Positions 47,101-59,700 of a stretch of DNA of 64,000 bases are shown here, in pieces (position 1 is the stretch's first letter; the number at the start of each line of letters is the position of its first letter). The stretch spans positions 10,094,585 through 10,158,584 of the forward strand of contig JAJLRJ010000001.1 of NCBI GenBank assembly GCA_024195265.1, in the 5' to 3' direction. A model generated the notes under the pieces. The model did no database searches. It was not told the origin of the DNA and was given only the letters and a program-made list of their open reading frames with translations. The translations under genes were made by a program, and so were the position numbers. This DNA comes from Dendrophyllia cribrosa. Lineage: Eukaryota; Cnidaria; Anthozoa; Scleractinia; Dendrophylliidae.

Positions 47101-50100
47101 ACTGATCATCCACCAGAAGTAGGTACCGATAGATCACACACCAGAAGTAGGTACCAATAGATCACCCACCAGAACTACGTACGAACTGATCACCCGCCAG
47201 AAGTAGGTACGGATAGATCACCCACCAGAAGTAGGTGCGAATAGATCACCCACCAGAAGTAGGTACGAATAGATCACCCGCCAGAAGTAGGTACGAATAG
47301 ATCACCCACCATAAGTAGGTACGAATTGATCACCCACCAGAAGTAGGTACGAATAGATCACCCACCAGAAGTAGGTACGAACTCATCACCCGCCTGATGT
47401 AGGTACGAATAGATCACCCACCAGAAGTAGGTACGAACTGATCACCCACCAGAAGTAGATACGAATAGATCACCCACCAGAAGTAGGTACGAATAGATCA
47501 CCCGCCAGAAGTAGGTACGAATAGATCACCCACCAGAAGTAGGTACGAACTGATCACCCGCCTGATGCAGGTACGAATAGATCACCCACCAGAAGTAGGT
47601 ACGAATAGATCACCCACCAGAAGTAGGTACGAACTGATCACCCGCCTGATGTAGGTACGAATAGATCACCCACCAGAAGTAGGTACGAACTGATCACCCA
47701 CCAGAAGTAGGTACGAATAGATCACCCACCAGAAGTAGGTACGAATAGATCACCCGCCAGAAGTAGGTACGAACTGATCACCCTCCAAAAGTAGGTAAGA
47801 ACTGATCACCCAACAGAAGTAGGTACGAATAGATCACCCACAAGAAGTAGGTACGACCTGATCACCCGCCAGAAGTAGGTACGAATAGATCACCCTCCAG
47901 AAGTAGGTACGAACTGATCACCGACCAGAATTATGTACGAATAGATCACCCACCAGAAGTAGGTACGAACTGATCACCCACCAGAAGTAGGTACGAACTG
48001 ATCACCCACCAGAAGTAGCTACGAATAGATCACCCACCAGAAGTAGGTACGAACTGATCACCCACCAGAAGTAGGTACGAACTGATCACCCACCAGAAGT
48101 AGGTACGAATAGATCACCCGCCAGAAGTAGGTACGAATAGATCACCCACCAGAAGTAGGTACGAACTGATCACCCACCAGAAGTAGGTACGAATAGATCA
48201 CCCACCAGAAGTAGGTACGAATAGATCACCCGCCAGAAGTAGGTACGAACTGATCAATCGCCAGAAGTAGGTACGAATAGATCACCCACCAGAAGTAGGT
48301 AGGAATAAATCACCCACCAGAAGTAGGTACGAATAGATCACCCATCAGAAGTAGGTACCAATAGATCACCCACCAGAACTAGGTACGAACTGATCACCCG
48401 CCAAAAGAGGTACGGATAGATCACCCACCAGAAGTAGGTACGAACTGATCACTCGCCAGAATAGGTACGAATAGATCACCCGCCAGAAGTAGGTACGAAT
48501 AGATCACCCACCATACGTAGGTACGAATTGATCACCCACCAGAAGTAGGTACGAACTGATCATCCGCCAGAAGTTGGTACGAACTGATCCCCCGCCAGAT
48601 GTAGGTACGAATAGATCACCCACCAGAAGTAGGTACGAACTGATCACCAGCCAGATGTAGGTACGAATAGACCACCCGCCAGAAGTAGGTACGAATAGAT
48701 CACCCACCAGAAGTAGGTACGAACTGATCACCCGCCAGATGTAGGTACGAATAGATCACCCGCCAGAAGTAGGTACGAATAGATCACCCACCAAAAGTAG
48801 GTACGAATAGATCACCCACCAGAAGTAGGTACGAACTGATCACCCACCAGAAGTATGTACGAACTGATCACCCGCCAGAAGTAGGTACGAACTGATCACC
48901 CGCCAGAAGTATGTACGAACTGATCACCCGCCAGATGTAGGTACGGATAGATCACCCACCAGAAGTAGGAACCAATAGATCACCCACCAGAAGTAGCTAG
49001 GTACGCACTGATCACCCGCCAGATGTAGGTACGAATAGATCACCAGCCAGAAGTGGGTACGAACTGATCACCCGCAAGATGTAGGTACGAATAGATCTCC
49101 CACCTCACGTAGGTACGAATAGATCACCCACCAGAAGGAGGTACGAACTGATCACCCGCCAGAAGTAGGTACGAACTGATCACCCGCCTGAAGTAGGTAC
49201 GAACTGATCACCCGCCTGAAGTAGGTACGAATAGATCACCCGCAAGAAGTAGGTACGAACTGATCACCCGCCAGAAGAAGGTACGAACTGATCACTCGCC
49301 AGAAATAGATACGAATAGATCACCCACCAGAAGTAGGTACGAATAGATCACCCACCACGAGTAGGTACGAACTGATCACCCACCAGAGGTAGGTACGGAT
49401 AGATCACCCACCAGAAGTGGGTAGGAATAGATCACCCACCATAAGTAGGTACGAACAGATCACCCACCAGAAGTAGGCACGAACTGATCACCCGCCAAAA
49501 GTGGGTACGAACAGATCACCCGCCAGACGTAGGTACAAATAGATCACCCGCTAGATGTAGGTACAAATAGATCACCCGCCAGAAGTAGGTACGAATAGAT
49601 CACCCACCATAAGTAGGTACGATTAGATCACCCGCCAGAAGTAGGTACTAACTGATAACTCACCAGAAGTAGGTACGAATAGATCACCCACCAGAAGTAG
49701 GTACGAACTGGTCAACCACCAGCAGTAGGTACGAATAGATCACCCACCAGAAGTAGGTACGAACTGATCACCCGCCAGAAGTAGGTACGGATAGATCACC
49801 CACCAGAAGTAGGTACGAATAGATCACCCACTAGAAGTAGGTACGAACAGATCATCCGCCAGATGTAGGTACGAATAGATCACCCGCCACAAGTAGGTAC
49901 GAATAGATCACCCACCAGAAGTAGGTACGAATAGATCACCCACTAGAAGTAGGTACTAACTGATCACCCACCAGAAGTAGGTACGAATAGATCACCCACC
50001 AGAAGTAGGTACGAACTGGTCACCCACCATAAGTAGGTACGAATAGATCACCCGCCAGACGTACGTACGAATAGATCACCCGCCAGACGTAGGTACGAAT

Positions 50101-53100
50101 AGATCACCCACCATAAGTAGGTACGAAAAGACCACCCACTAGAAGTAGGTACGAACTGATCACCCACCAGAAGTAGGTACGAACTGATCACCCGCCAGAA
50201 GTAGAAATGAACTGATCATCCACCAGAAGTAGTTAAGGATAGATCACCCACCAGAAGTAGGTACCAATAGATCACCCACCAGAACTAGGTACGAACTGAT
50301 CATCCGCCAGAAGTAGGTACGGATAGATCACCCACCAGAAGTAGATACGAACTGATCACCCGCCAGATGTAGGTACGAATAGATCACTCACCAGAAGTAG
50401 GTACGAATAGATCACCCACCTTAAGTAGGTACGAACTCATCACCCGCCACAAGTAGGTACGAATAGATCACCCACCAGCAGTAGGTAGAACTGATCACCC
50501 ATTAGAGGTAGGTACGAACTGATCACACGCCAGAAGTAGGTACGAATAGATCACCCACCAGAAGTAGGTACGAATAGATCACCCACCAGAAGTGGGTACG
50601 AACTGATCACCCACCAGAAGTAGGTACGAACTGATCACCCGCCATCAGTAGGTACGAACTGATCATCCACCAGAAGTAGGTACGGATAGATCGCCCACCA
50701 GAAGTAGGTACCAAAAGATCACCCACCAGAACTAGGTACGAACTGATCATCCGCCAGAAGTAGGTACGAATAGATCACCCGCCAGAAGTAGGTACGAACT
50801 GATCACCCGCCAAAAGTAGGTACGAATAGATCACCCACCAGAAGTAGGTAGGAATAGATCACCCACCAGAAGGAGGTACGAACTGATCACGCGCCAGAAG
50901 TAGGTACGAACTGATCACCCGCCAGAAGTAGGTACGAATAGATCACCTACCAGAAGCAGGTACGAATAGATCACCCGCCAGAAGTAGGTACGAACTGATC
51001 ATCCGCCAGAAATAGATACGAATACATCACCCACCAGAAGTAGGTACGAATAGATCACCCACCACGAGTAGGTACGAACTGATCACCCACCACAAGTAGG
51101 TACGAATAGATCACCCACCAGAAGTAGGTACGGATAGATCACCCACCAGAAGTAGGTACTTACTGATCACCCACCAGAAGTAGGTACGAATAGAACACCC
51201 ACCAGAAGTAGGTACGAACTGGTCACCCACCAGAAGTAGGTACAAATAGATCACCCGCCGGAAGTATGTACGAATAGATCACCCACCAGAAGTAGGTACG
51301 AATAGATCACCACCAGTAGTAGGTACGAATAGATCACCCGCCAGAAGTAGGTACGAAATGATCACCCACCAGAAGTAGGTACGAATAGATCACCCACCAG
51401 AAGTAGGTAGGAATAGATCACCCACCAGACGTAGTTACGAACTGAACACCCACCAGAAGTAGGTACGAATAGATCACCCGCCAGAAGTAGGTACGAATAG
51501 ATCACCCACCAGAAGTAGGTAGGAACTGATCACCCACCAGAAGTAGGTACGAATAGATCACCCGCCAGAAGTAGGTACGAATAGATCACCAACCAGAAGT
51601 AGGTACGAATAGATCACCCACCAGAAGTAGGTACGAACTGATCACCCGGCAGAAGTAGGTACGAATAGATCACCCACCAGAAGTAGGTACGAATAGATCA
51701 CCCGCCAGAAGTAGGTACGAATAGATCACCAACCAGAAGTAGGTACGAATAGATCACCCACCAGAAGTAGGTACGAACTGATCACCCACCAGAAGTAGGT
51801 GCGAATAGATCACCCACTAGAAGTAGGTACGAACTGATCACCCACCAGAAGTAGGTACGAATAGATCACCCACAAGAAGTAGGTACGAACTGATCACCCG
51901 CCAGAAGTAGGTACGAATAGATCACCCGCCAGAAGTAGGTACGAACTGATCACCCACCAGAATTAGGTACGAACTGATCACCCGCCAGAAGTAGGTACGA
52001 ATAGATCACCCACCAGAAGTAGGTACGAATAAATCACCCGCCAGAAGTAGGTACGAATAGATCACCCGCCAGAAGTAGGTACGAACTGATCACCCTCCAG
52101 AATTAGGTACGAACTGATCACCCGACAGAAGTAGGTACGAATAGATCACCCACCAGAAGTAGGTACGAATAAATCACCCGCCAGAAGTAGGTAGGAATAG
52201 ATCACCCGCCAGAAGTAGGTACGAACTGATCACCCACCAGAAGTTGTTACGAATAGATCACCCACCAGAAGTAGGTACGAATAAATCACCCACCAGAAGT
52301 AGTTACGAATAGATCACCCACCAGAGGTAGGTACGAATAGATCACCCACCAGAAGTAGGTACGAACTGATCACCCACCAGAAGTAGGTACGAATAGATCA
52401 CCCGCCAGAAGTAGGTACGAATAGATCACCCACCAGAAGTAGGTAGGAACTGATCACCCACCAGAAGTAGGTACGAATAGATCACCCGCCAGAAGTAGGT
52501 ACGAATAGATCACCAACCAGAAGTAGGTACGAATAGATCACCCACCAGAAGTAGGTACGAACTGATCACCCGGCAGAAGTAGGTACGAATAGATCACCCA
52601 CCAGAAGTAGGTACGAATAGATCACCCGCCAGAAGTAGGTACGAATAGATCACCAACCAGAAGTAGGTACGAATAGATCACCCACCAGAAGTAGGTACGA
52701 ACTGATCACCCACCAGAAGTAGGTGCGAATAGATCACCCACTAGAAGTAGGTACGAACTGATCACCCACCAGAAGTAGGTACGAATAGATCACCCACAAG
52801 AAGTAGGTACGAACTGATCACCCGCCAGAAGTAGGTACGAATAGATCACCCGCCAGAAGTAGGTACGAACTGATCACCCACCAGAATTAGGTACGAACTG
52901 ATCACCCGCCAGAAGTAGGTACGAATAGATCACCCACCAGAAGTAGGTACGAATAAATCACCCGCCAGAAGTAGGTACGAATAGATCACCCGCCAGAAGT
53001 AGGTACGAACTGATCACCCTCCAGAATTAGGTACGAACTGATCACCCGACAGAAGTAGGTACGAATAGATCACCCACCAGAAGTAGGTACGAATAAATCA

Positions 53101-56100
53101 CCCGCCAGAAGTAGGTACGAATAGATCACCCGCCAGAAGTAGGTACGAACTGATCACCCACCAGAAGTTGTTACGAATAGATCACCCACCAGAAGTAGGT
53201 ACGAATAAATCACCCACCAGAAGTAGTTACGAATAGATCACCCACCAGAGGTAGGTACGAATAGATCACCCACCAGAAGTAGGTACGAACTGATCACCCA
53301 CCACAAGTAGGTACGAACTGATCACCCACCACAAGTAGGTGCGAATAGATCACCCACCAGAAGTAGGTACGAACTGATCACCCACCAGAAGTAGGTACGA
53401 ATAAATCACCCGCCAGAAGTAGGTACGAATAGATCACCCACCAGAAGTAGGTACGAATAGATTACCCACCAGAGGTAGGTACGAATAGATCACCCACCAG
53501 AAGTAGGTACGAACTGATCACCCACCAGAAGTAGATACGAATAGATTACCCACCAGAAGTAGGTACGAACTGATCACCCACCAGAAGTAGGTACGAATAG
53601 ATCACCCACCAGAAGTAGGTACGAACTGATCACCCACCAGAAGTAGGTACGAATAGATCACCCACCAGAAGTAGGTACGAACTGATCACCCACCAGAAGT
53701 AGGTACGAATAGATCACCCGCCAGAAGTAGGTACGAACTGATCACCCGCCAGAAGTAGGTACGAATAGATCACCCACCAGAAGTAGGTACGAACTGATCA
53801 CCCACCAGAAGTAGGTACGAACTGATCACCCGCCAGAAGTAGGTACGAACTGATCACCCGCCAGAAGTAGGTACGAATAGATCACCCACCTAAAGTAGGT
53901 AGAACTGATCACCCGCCAGAAGTAGGTACGAACTGATCACCCGCCAGTAGTAGGTACGAACTGATCACCCGCCAGAAGTAGGTACGGATAGATCACCCAC
54001 CGGAAGTAGGTACGAATAGATCAACCACCAGAAATAGGTACTAACTGATCACCCACCAGAAGTAGGTACGAATAGATCACCCGCCAGAAGTAGGTACGAA
54101 CTGATCACCCGCCAGAAGTAGGTACGAATAGATCACCCACCAGAAGTAAGTACGAACTGATCACCCGCCAGAAGTAGGTACGAACTGAATACCCGCCAGA
54201 AGTAGGTAAGAACTGATCACCCGCCAGAAGTAGGTACGAATAGATCACCCACCAGAAGTAGGCACGAATAGATCACCCGCCAGAAGTATGTACGAACTAT
54301 TCTTATTCCCTAAAATGTATTTACCATTCCCTAAAACTAGGCATGTAGCTACGTACTACCTTTTTTGCTTAAAAATGTAGAATTTGGGAATTAAGATATA
54401 ATAGTTGAGGAGGAAAAATTATGGGACTGCCACATTATAACCATATTAGATCTTAATTTCAAGCAAGTGGGGTTGGAATCCACTACGAAAAGACATCGGA
54501 TGTGCTAAGAGAAGGACAACTCACTATCAAATGTCGTAGGGTCTTTTCTTCCCCATAATCTAAACATGAAGTTGAATCGACAATTCTCGTCTCATGTGTT
54601 AACACCCTATGTGGCAGTGTGTTATGTATTAACTTGAATTGAAAAATATTTAACTTCGTTTCCTTTGTCATTCTAAACGAAAGACTGTGAATTTGTTCAA
54701 TGTTTTCAACACTCAATCTACGCCGGCGATTGTTTGCTAGAGATTCTTTAAATTTTCTAGTAAAGAAAATACGACGGGCGTGTTTACATGGTATTTTCTT
54801 CGCAGGCGGAAGCACAACGTTATTGTAGTGTTTTATGTCATTGTCTACCATACATTTGACCCTTATCTTTTGCTTCCAGACGCATGGGATAGCATGGATT
54901 TGCCCGAGCAATTTGGTAAAGGGAAAACTCTTACCTACTTTTTGAATCATGCCGTGATATGACATAAATAGCGATGCGGATAGGATGATACAGATCATCA
55001 TGCCTTTCAGTGAGAACTATAAACACTTGAAATAAAATGTTAAGCCCCCCTCCCGTCCTCTTGAGTGACTTATTTTACTTTGAGCCTCCTTATCCTTGCT
55101 TTGATTTTACTTTATGCCCCACCCCCCCTCTGGTTTTCCAACCCCTCCCCCACCACTTGTGATAATTATTGCACAGTTCCTAAATTGAACATCTGGATTT
55201 TTGTTGCCTTATCCAGTGGACGTTCTTCACTTCACATTTGCCACTCAGTATCATATGAAAATGCGGTTCTTAAAGCGGTTATCGGTTCCCGAGGCCATTT
55301 AAAATCGTAGAATTTGTCTGTGCTATTCCTATTTTTTCCAAGCCAGATGGCTTCTGTCTTGGTTGGGTTAATCTTTAAGCCCGCCACTACATTCTTCGAA
55401 TTTGTTCAATAGTCCCATTGTTGCAATGTCCTTTCTCAATCGAGTCCCCTCGAGTTTTATGACACCTTAGCATTCCGATTAGTGATGATGCGGTAGTGTA
55501 TAGAAGTAGTTAGCGCGTTTGACTTTCAACCTGAAGATCGGTGGCTCGAGGCCTGGTTTCTGCCATCGTGGACTGAAGAAACTTTGCTCCACAATGTCTC
55601 TCCTCCCAGGCCCTGGTTGTTCGAAAGGTGGATAGCGCTATCTAACGGATAAATCACTATCCAGCGGATAACACAATTGCTTTTGTTAATACTTATCCAC
55701 TGGATTGTGATTTATCCGGTGGATAGCGCTATCCATCTTTTGAACAACCGGAGCCTGGTGTATAAATGGGTACCGGCGACAAAATGCTGGGGTAGCCTTG
55801 CGATGGAAAAGCATCCCATACAGGGAGGAGTACCTTACCTCCCTTTTTTAACATTCCGGTTCTTTAGATTACCCGACCTACCCTCCCTTAAAATTACCCT
55901 ACCCACCCTCCCTTATTCGCTTTTGGTTACCTGAGTACATCTGATAGTTGAATGTCGATGATTCCATTTGCTAGTATAGCTTTGGACACAGGATAATATC
56001 CCAGAGTTGAGGGATCATCAATGGTCTAAAAAAAAGTAACAAATGTTCACTATCATGGTGAATCCCAACCTTTCATTTTCTATGGCGCAAAATTTAAAAT

Positions 56101-56689
56101 AAACTACCACGAATTGTGCTACCAACAAATATTGTTATAAAATTGATTCAAAATGTTATAAATTAATCAAAAAATGTGACGGCACAATGCAATACATAGC
56201 GACTTACGTTTTCTAGTAGGCTCAGGTCAGCAGCTGACTGACAGAGAACTGTTGCATTAGCTCCGAGAAAGAAAGTCACAGCCAGGATGAGATTCAGAAA
56301 GAAAGCGCTGAAGAAATACAGAGCAACAACACTGCGGGAGAAATAACGAAGAACACATTCATAAATTTATCATGACATGTATTGAGCAATGCGATTAAAC
56401 GTTTTCAACCGTATTAAGTGCTAAAACGGTTTTCCTCAATAGAACACGATAAACACTATTATAATATGACCGTACGGCCCCGCTGACGCAGTCCTACAGA
56501 AAATAGAATCGCAAGGTGACGTGAGAGGGGCCGGACGGGTTGACGTGAGCCGGTCCGGAAAAAGCCGTCCGGCCCCGCTCGAGTTCAAGTGACCTCGCAC
56601 TGCCCGACTATTCTTGTACTTTCTAGTCATATTATAAAATACTTATTGACTGAGTTAGGTCGGGCCGGACGGGAAAATATTTGGCTCTC

Positions 56690-56729
<40 letters not shown>

Positions 56730-59700
56730 TATGACCTCGAGCCAAATATTTTCCCGTCCGGCACTCCCACTCAGTCAATAAGTGCATATTAACCCAAAAG
56801 AATTAGGCCTTTTAATATTAACGTCCCGGCAAAGAAACGACCAGGTAAAACCTTGAACACCTCGTATTAGCAGTTACAATCGAATATCGTGTTTTCTCAC
56901 CAGATTAGTGCCCTTCCTGCGCAGTTTGAAGTGTCTGAGCGCGTGCTTGGTGTATCGGATGGACTGGAACCAAGAGCCCCGGATATGAGGGATAGGAAAG
57001 TCAACAGCACAACAAATACGACCGCGAGAGAGATGGACAGAAGTGTTATCCATCTGCAAAAGAACATTATTCCGTCATGAGGTCATAAAGTTGTTACCAC
57101 AGCTAATTAGGAAATTAATAAGGACGTGTTGATGCTGGTATCTAGCTAAGCTGGTGCTTTACTCTATGAACTGACATATACCTGTATTTATCGTATCTGT
57201 TCAATAATCCACCTTTTCCAAATACATTGTGGACTTTATTTTTCGTCGGGAGTAGCACGTCTGTTTGAAGCTGAAAGGCGGAAAAAGTTTAAAAATTATA
57301 TACAACATGTTATCTAAGTCTAATATGAATAGGTCCGTAATGTGTACATGTATGTATCTGCTGCTGCTTTTTATATCACGAGATTATAAGAGGGAGAGAG
57401 AGTTTTGGCTTAACTAGTTTTAGAACCACTAGGCTTGGATCCGCCATCTTACAATACAGTGAATTTAACAAGATCACATGTCGTAGGAAAAAAAAACTTT
57501 ACATCAAAATAAACAGATTGAAAGCCTTAACCTCCTAAAATGAATGCCGCTAAAAAAAATTCCAAGAATATAGGGTTAAGGTACTGTTTCCTATTATTTT
57601 AATTAATGCCATCAATGGGAAAGTTGTAGTCGGGTAGCGAGAAACTTACCGCATCGCCAGCTTTTCTTATCGAATCGACCATCTTGGCAGTAAAATCTTG
57701 GAGTTCTTTGGTAAAAGTTGTTATTTCTACAATTTAAAAAGTACCTGTGTTAAAAACGGCTTCGCTCTGGAACATTCGAAACATCAAAGTGTAGTTTTGG
57801 TGAACAAGAGGGAAGGTAAAGAGTTTTCTTCAGAATAACAACTTACTTCAGTTAACTCACCTTGCGTTCCAGATATTGTCGTTTCGTAAACTTTTGCTGG
57901 CATCGAGTTAAATTTATTCTCCCCCTAAAAAAGACACCAATTTAGTGTTAACTCTCAGCAGACCTTCTTCAACTAAATAACAAAAAGGCTCATTTTCTAG
58001 AAATCCATTTCAATATCGGCGTTTGAAATTCTAACCTAATTTCTCAAGTAGTTTAAGGCCTGAGTCAAAGGCTTTAATCAGGAAAAAACAGTTTATTCGT
58101 GATGTTTGTAACATTGTCACCCTTCTTACCGCATATAACTCCGCATTTGTTGTTTGAATTAGCTTAGATTTTGAAAACAGTAACAGTGGCTAAAATGCAG
58201 ACTTTGTAAGTCTTGTTAACCATAAAAGTGGAGTCTACTTCGTGCTGTGGTGGTGTTTGTAATATTGCCACCCTCCTTACTGCATATAACTCCGGGTTGT
58301 TTTAATCTTGTGAAGGAATTTTAGCAAGAAAGTCTCAAAGAATTACATTTCCTTAGTGGTCTGAGGTGTGGCTTCACTTTAATTATTTATTTTCCTTTTT
58401 TTTTCCTTCTTTTTGTTTCTTTTCATTTCTTTTCTTCTTGCTCGTTTCGTTTTCTTTTTCTTTTTCCTTCACTTTACGTTTTTATGTTTATACTAATTAG
58501 CACTTAGCACCTGAACAGTTGGTGTTAATGCCGATATCGTTCTCAGAAAGGAATGGCAGTTGCCAAGGCGTTTGCCGAGTGACTTATGACTTAGTCCTAC
58601 ACGTACCATATTTTGTTACCGTAAGAATGGGACGAGGAAAAGTGAGCCTGAACGTGGGCTATTGATTTTTGAATTCCCCGCGTTCGCCGACGAACGCAGC
58701 GATCCTATTGGTTAAAAATGACAGGCTACATAATTATGACAAAAAAACAGGGCAATTTCACATCACTTCCAAAATGGCGTTTGTGGACTATGTTCAAGAA
58801 GCGTTTCTCAAGCTTTCGGTCAATTCTGACTTTAGTTTTGATCTAAAACCAGAGCAGAAAGAAGAACATTTGCACATTCGGCAACAAAATTCGCACGATT
58901 AAATTCACGCTTTTTTCACGGCTTTCTTTGGGGTTTCTGCGCCATCCGTGATAAAATTTTGCTATTCCTCGCCCCATTCTTCTCGCCGGTTTCGTCGCTT
59001 CGCCCTGGCGGCCAAGATACTCGCGCGATACCCCAAACAAGTGAGACTCTGGTAGCGGGGAAATACTTATAAGGCAATAATTCGCCTATAACATTAATCA
59101 AATTACAAAAGCTATCAAAAAACGGTTTAGTCCCCATACAAAGACATTATTTTCCCTGATAAAGATTTAAGTAAGATGGTAATTTTTTTAAGCTGGGTGT
59201 GAATTAAAAAAGATGTAATGGTCAGTATGTCACGAACATAGGACAAAGAAATCGGTCGAACACTCTCTAAATAAAATAACTGACAAGTTCGATATATAAA
59301 TCACACACATCCCGATATTCCTTGATTCGCCCTGACGAATACCTAGCACTCGAAACATCAGTTTTTAAATCCCTTTACGGGGCTTAATTTATCGACAGTT
59401 GATAAAACCAAATTTTCTTTTAATTTCTTAGTTTAAAGTGCCGGCACCATTTCTTTTTTGCCGCGCAAATCAAATTTCACACGCTCTCCTTTCTTTTAAC
59501 ACAATTCCCAGCGGTGTTTTGGCGCCAGCATCAAGAAAGCGTGAACGATGACGACTAATCAGAACAGCAATTCATTTTACTTGAAAAGCTTGCGTAAAGT
59601 AAAAAGTTGAGCACGGTTCGAATTCTTACGCCGTTTACGCAAGCTGTTCATATCTCTTGTCTAATCCTCTTTACGCGCGTAAAACGCACGTAATAAAATA

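Noticed and set aside
46683..47105. 140-codon plus-strand frame
   Set aside because: It is the antisense shadow of the LINE RT frame on the minus strand and has no recognisable domain.
48504..48731. 75-codon minus-strand frame in the satellite
   Set aside because: Each 28-bp unit has TGA in one minus-strand phase and the phase shifts every unit. The frame exists only because of local variants and has no start context.
44653..54298. CRISPR-like regular repeat array
   Set aside because: Units abut with no unique spacers, the host DNA is clearly animal with spliced genes, and the variation is that of a tandem satellite.
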